A stretch of 37,581 nt of DNA from an uncultured Oscillospiraceae bacterium (GTDB taxonomy: Bacteria; Bacillota; Clostridia; Oscillospirales; Ruminococcaceae): positions 1 through 37,581 of the forward strand of contig CAKSEE010000027.1 in the NCBI GenBank assembly GCA_934446455.1, given 5' to 3'. Under the pieces are notes generated by a model. That model did no database searches and was not told where the DNA came from. It saw nothing but the letters and a program-made list of their open reading frames with translations. Both the position numbers and the translations under genes were made by a program. Below, piece by piece: positions 34,834 to 37,581 of this stretch. Position 1 is the first letter of the stretch, and each line of letters starts with the position of its first letter.

Positions 34834-36693
34834 GTGCTGTGCCTTCCCAGGATAAACGACAGCGACTGCCATAAGCTTATCACATCCATGCAAAAAAGCC
34901 TTCCCTCGCCCGAGTGGAGGCTGATGGTTTTTGCCACAAGCACCGACCTTTTCTGGCGCACCTCTGAGGAAGCGGGACAGGCTGCGATCTTTGACCTTAT
35001 CAACTATGACGTTACCGACGCGGTAGTCGTTTTCGACGAGAAAATCAAGGACCAGAATGTGGTTCAGAGCATTATAGACAAGACGCACGCAAAGGGCAAG
35101 CTGTGCATCGTCATCGGCAAGGAATACGACAGCGCAGTCAGAATAGGCTTCAGCTACGACAAGGGCTTCGAGGAAGTAGTCAAGCACGTTATTGACGTGC
35201 ATAATGCAAGACGCGTACACATGATTGCGGGCATAAAGGGCAACGAGTATTCCGATGTTCGCATCGGCGTTTTCGCCAAGGTGCTGCGTGACAGGGGCAT
35301 ACAGTTTGACCGCAGCATGGTAAGCTACGGCGATTTCTGGGCCGACCCGACAAAGGCTGCGGTAGAAGCGCTTATTGCGCGCGGGAATCTGCCCGAGGCT
35401 GTAATATGCGCCAACGACAGCATGGCGATTGCCGCCGCGCAGACGTTCATCGAGCACGGCGTGAGGGTACCCGAGGACGTTATCGTAACCGGGTTCGACG
35501 GTATCAACGATATCAAGTTCTCCATTCCGCGCATAACCTCGTGCGAATGCAGCTATGAGCGGCTGGCGCAGGGCATCTGCGGCATAATCGGAGAAAGCGA
35601 AACAAACAAGCCGCTGAACAAGGAATATTACGTCATGCCATCGCTTATTCTGTCAGAATCCTGCGGCTGCAGGAAAGTACCGCAGATAAATGCCGCGGAT
35701 CAGCTTTTTGACGTAAACAACTGCTTCTACCGCTATCAGGAAGAAGAGTACACCATGTACAAGATGTCCTCGCGCTTCCTTACCTGCGATACGTTTGAAG
35801 AAGCAACGCGGTTCATTGAAAAGGCTAATTTTTATGATATGCACCTTGTCATACATAAGGCGGTAAACGACAGGACCGTTAATCCTACCGTAAAACCCGA
35901 GGGTTCTTCCTACGGCGAATCTGCGCTGCAGCTGTTCACTACAGATTCCCTTGAGAGGAAAAAAATCATAGAGTTCCCCGTTAAGTATTATCTGCCCGAC
36001 ATTGATTATGTCCTGCGCTATAATGTGCCCATTATTTTCTACGGGCTCAACATCGTTGACGTGCCGATAGGTTATGTCGTGTTCCACTTCCACAATCTTG
36101 AAATTTCTAACTATATTAAGGTACCGCAGGCTGTCAACGCATTCAACAACGCAATAAGCGGGCTGAGGAATATGCGCTATCAGCGGTACATAAACTGGCA
36201 GATAGAGGAAATGTACAAGCTTGATAATCTGACAGGGCTGTACAACCGCAACGGCTTTATACGCGAGTACCGCCGTATGATGAGCGGTATCAGCAATCCC
36301 GACCACAAGCTGACTGTCATTCTTACCGACCTTGACGGGCTTAAGCACATCAACGACAAATTCGGGCACGACGAGGGCGACAATGCCATAAGAGCCTCCG
36401 CGCACGCGCTGAGGGACGCCTGCCCCGAGGGTACGCTTTGCCTGCGCTTCGGCGGAGATGAAATGCTTGGAGTTTACAACGGCGTCCTTGATGAAGCCGC
36501 CCTGCGCGAGGAATTCAACAAAAAGCTCGACGGGTACAACGCTTCGTCCGGCAAGCCGTACAAGATAAGCGCGAGTCTCGGAATGTACGTTCTGACAAGC
36601 TCTGACGCAGAGGATCTTGATGAGCTTATTAAGAAATCCGACAAACTTATGTATTTCAACAAAAAAAGCAAGCAGAGTTCGCAGGAATCATGA
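34834..36693 (+). CDS. Soluble LacI-type sugar-binding domain fused to a GGDEF diguanylate cyclase
   Basis: About 619 residues with no membrane helix and no DNA-binding domain. Residues ~1-275 are a periplasmic-binding-protein type I domain as in LacI/GalR repressors (GNLPEAVICANDSMAIAAAQ, GVRVPEDVIVTGFDGINDI, PRITSCECSYERLAQGI). Residues ~285-430 form a middle region, perhaps GAF-like, beginning with a CGC motif. Residues ~460-612 are a GGDEF domain: LDNLTGLYNRNGF, metal site LTDLDGLKHINDKFGHDEGD, active site RFGGDEML (GGDEM instead of GGDEF), and no RxxD inhibitory site. It should make cyclic di-GMP in response to a cytoplasmic sugar; divergence from xylB suggests a pentose or derivative, which is inference. 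The GTG at 34834 is the first standard start; a CTG at 34810 has a better ribosome-binding site. Confidence 0.88.
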   Translation: MLCLPRINDSDCHKLITSMQKSLPSPEWRLMVFATSTDLFWRTSEEAGQAAIFDLINYDVTDAVVVFDEKIKDQNVVQSIIDKTHAKGKLCIVIGKEYDSAVRIGFSYDKGFEEVVKHVIDVHNARRVHMIAGIKGNEYSDVRIGVFAKVLRDRGIQFDRSMVSYGDFWADPTKAAVEALIARGNLPEAVICANDSMAIAAAQTFIEHGVRVPEDVIVTGFDGINDIKFSIPRITSCECSYERLAQGICGIIGESETNKPLNKEYYVMPSLILSESCGCRKVPQINAADQLFDVNNCFYRYQEEEYTMYKMSSRFLTCDTFEEATRFIEKANFYDMHLVIHKAVNDRTVNPTVKPEGSSYGESALQLFTTDSLERKKIIEFPVKYYLPDIDYVLRYNVPIIFYGLNIVDVPIGYVVFHFHNLEISNYIKVPQAVNAFNNAISGLRNMRYQRYINWQIEEMYKLDNLTGLYNRNGFIREYRRMMSGISNPDHKLTVILTDLDGLKHINDKFGHDEGDNAIRASAHALRDACPEGTLCLRFGGDEMLGVYNGVLDEAALREEFNKKLDGYNASSGKPYKISASLGMYVLTSSDAEDLDELIKKSDKLMYFNKKSKQSSQES

Positions 36694-36707
36694 CCTGCGA
36701 GTTATAC

Positions 36708-36752
36708 GCCCGCTTATGAAGCTGCACAAGACTTCGGAAGCGGGCGCTTTTA
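36708..36752 (+). terminator. Terminator after the GGDEF gene
   Basis: CGCCCGCTT (36707-36715) pairs with AAGCGGGCG (36738-36746), with an inner GAAG/CTTC, followed by CTTTTATT. It lies 14 nt after the stop and 18 nt before the hydrolase ATG, so the hydrolase depends on read-through or its own promoter, which I do not see. Confidence 0.75.
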
Positions 36753-36770
36753 TTATAAAAGGGCGATATT

Positions 36771-37454
36771 ATGAAAGAATTTTTTATAGGCAGCGTTCCC
36801 GCTGTGCTTTATGGCGAGCGCTCCGAGCGCTTATTCATCTATGTACACGGGCTGTTCGGCAGCCACCGCGACGCGGAGGGCTTTGCGCAAATCGCCTGCG
36901 AAAACGGCTGGCAGGTGCTTGCCGTGGACCTGCCCGGGCATGGCGGGCGCACGGACGGCGCCGAGCTCCTGCCGTGGGTGGCAGTCCCCGAACTTCACGG
37001 CGTTATGCGCTATGCGCGGGAAAACCGGAAGCACATTTCCGTGTACGCGGTGAGCATAGGCGCGTGGCTTTCAATGCAGGCGTTCGGCGGGCAGGCGGAA
37101 AAGTGCCTGCTGCTCTCCCCTCTCGTTGATATGGAGGGCTTTATCCGCCGCAGTATGGCGCAAAACGGCGTTTCCGAGGAGCGGCTACACGCAGATCGCG
37201 TGGTCGCCATTCCGAACGGTCAGCCGCTCTCATGGGATTATTTCGTTTATGCCTGCGAAAATCCCGCGCACGCAATATGCCCCGACACTCATATATTTTT
37301 CGGCGAGAACGACGAGATAACGCCGCGCGAGGTTATGGAGCGCTTTGCGGCGGAAAACAGGTGCGGGCTCACCATGCTTGAAAACACCGCACACCGGATT
37401 CACACCGAGGACGAGCTGCGGCGCTTAAGAGCGTGGGAGAGGCAGTTCATTTAA
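36771..37454 (+). CDS. Alpha/beta hydrolase, substrate unknown
   Basis: A 227-residue cytoplasmic protein with an alpha/beta hydrolase fold. Visible parts are the oxyanion-hole motif YVHGLFGS, the second-strand motif VLAVDLPGHG, the nucleophile elbow VYAVSIGAW with Ser (A-x-S-x-G instead of the usual G-x-S-x-G), the acid in FFGENDEITPREV and the catalytic His in NTAHRIHTEDEL. No signal peptide and no membrane segment. It resembles small esterase/lipase-like or YdeN/BioH-type members, which differ widely in substrate. AAAGGGCG precedes the ATG by 5 nt. It follows the GGDEF gene on the same strand past a terminator, so a shared function is uncertain. Confidence 0.82.
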   Translation: MKEFFIGSVPAVLYGERSERLFIYVHGLFGSHRDAEGFAQIACENGWQVLAVDLPGHGGRTDGAELLPWVAVPELHGVMRYARENRKHISVYAVSIGAWLSMQAFGGQAEKCLLLSPLVDMEGFIRRSMAQNGVSEERLHADRVVAIPNGQPLSWDYFVYACENPAHAICPDTHIFFGENDEITPREVMERFAAENRCGLTMLENTAHRIHTEDELRRLRAWERQFI

Positions 37455-37479
37455 GGCGCGCATATCAGGCAGATGATAA

Positions 37480-37504
37480 GGCGCGGAGCGTTTTGCCCCG
37501 CGCC
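37480..37504 (+). terminator. GC-rich hairpin after the hydrolase gene
   Basis: GGCGCGG (37480-37486) pairs with CCGCGCC (37498-37504), 25 nt after the hydrolase stop. A run of T lies in the loop rather than after the stem, so it is a weak terminator candidate. Confidence 0.4.
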
Positions 37505-37509
37505 CGAGT

Positions 37510-37581
37510 CTGTCGAAAAAGTCTTGCGACTTTTCCGACAGGAACATCCGCACTGCGCGCACGGTCGCGTAAGGCGTAAGC
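37510..37581. repeat. Second copy of the hairpin-rich repeat, cut by the window edge
   Basis: Begins with a hairpin CTGTCGAAAAAGTC-TTGC-GACTTTTCCGACAG (37510-37541, one A-C mismatch) and continues with CATCCGC, CTGCGCGCACGGT and GCGTAAG. These match the reverse complement of the right half of the element at 34404-34583 with about 28 of 32 positions identical. The rest lies outside the window. Confidence 0.7.

Overview
This window looks like chromosomal core DNA from a GC-rich, spore-forming member of the Clostridia, probably Oscillospirales/Ruminococcaceae-like. That placement is inference. It rests on a PolC-type replicative polymerase, the sporulation gene yunB, the two-subunit HisZ/HisG enzyme, the Gram-positive order pyrH-frr-uppS-cdsA-dxr-rseP-ispG-polC, heavy use of GC-ending codons, and vegetative promoters with 17-nt spacers. 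I see no phage, CRISPR array or intact insertion sequence.

Layout, left to right. Positions 1-1778 hold leuC and a truncated leuD behind their own promoter (minus strand). Positions 1804-9594 hold a minus-strand run: DUF951 gene, prfA, Sua5-type threonylcarbamoyl-AMP synthase, coaE, a lytic transglycosylase, an M18 aminopeptidase, yunB and ligA. A divergent tRNA-Ala(CGC) with promoter and terminator follows on the plus strand. Next is fba (class II fructose-bisphosphate aldolase) with its own promoter and terminator, then a 237-bp fold-back repeat. Positions 11214-20528 hold a compact histidine operon, hisZ-G-D-B-nudix-H-A-F-DUF4253-I-Ham1-E, ending in an unusual gene for a sigma-factor-like protein with a membrane anchor. 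hisC and a histidinol-phosphatase are absent from it. Positions 20612-32661 hold hom-pyrH-frr-uppS-cdsA-dxr-rseP-ispG-polC. One promoter is visible, upstream of hom. The genes join threonine/methionine precursor synthesis, UMP kinase, ribosome recycling, the isoprenoid (MEP) pathway, lipid-carrier and phospholipid synthesis, and DNA replication.

The right end (32762-37581) is the accessory part. xylB (xylulokinase, minus) is divergent from a soluble protein that joins a LacI-type sugar-binding domain to a GGDEF (diguanylate cyclase) domain, followed by an alpha/beta hydrolase. The intergenic region holds two divergent promoters, a CcpA-like cre site at the xylB start point, and a hairpin-rich repeat inserted in the xylB leader. 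A second copy of that repeat runs off the right end of the window.

The observations I rate most worth following are the sugar-sensor/diguanylate cyclase beside xylB, the membrane-anchored sigma-like protein closing the his operon, the yunB ribosome-binding site buried in a hairpin with a candidate SigE promoter inside it, the 34-bp palindrome over the his promoter, and the repeat family whose terminal hairpin differs in sequence but stays paired between the two copies.
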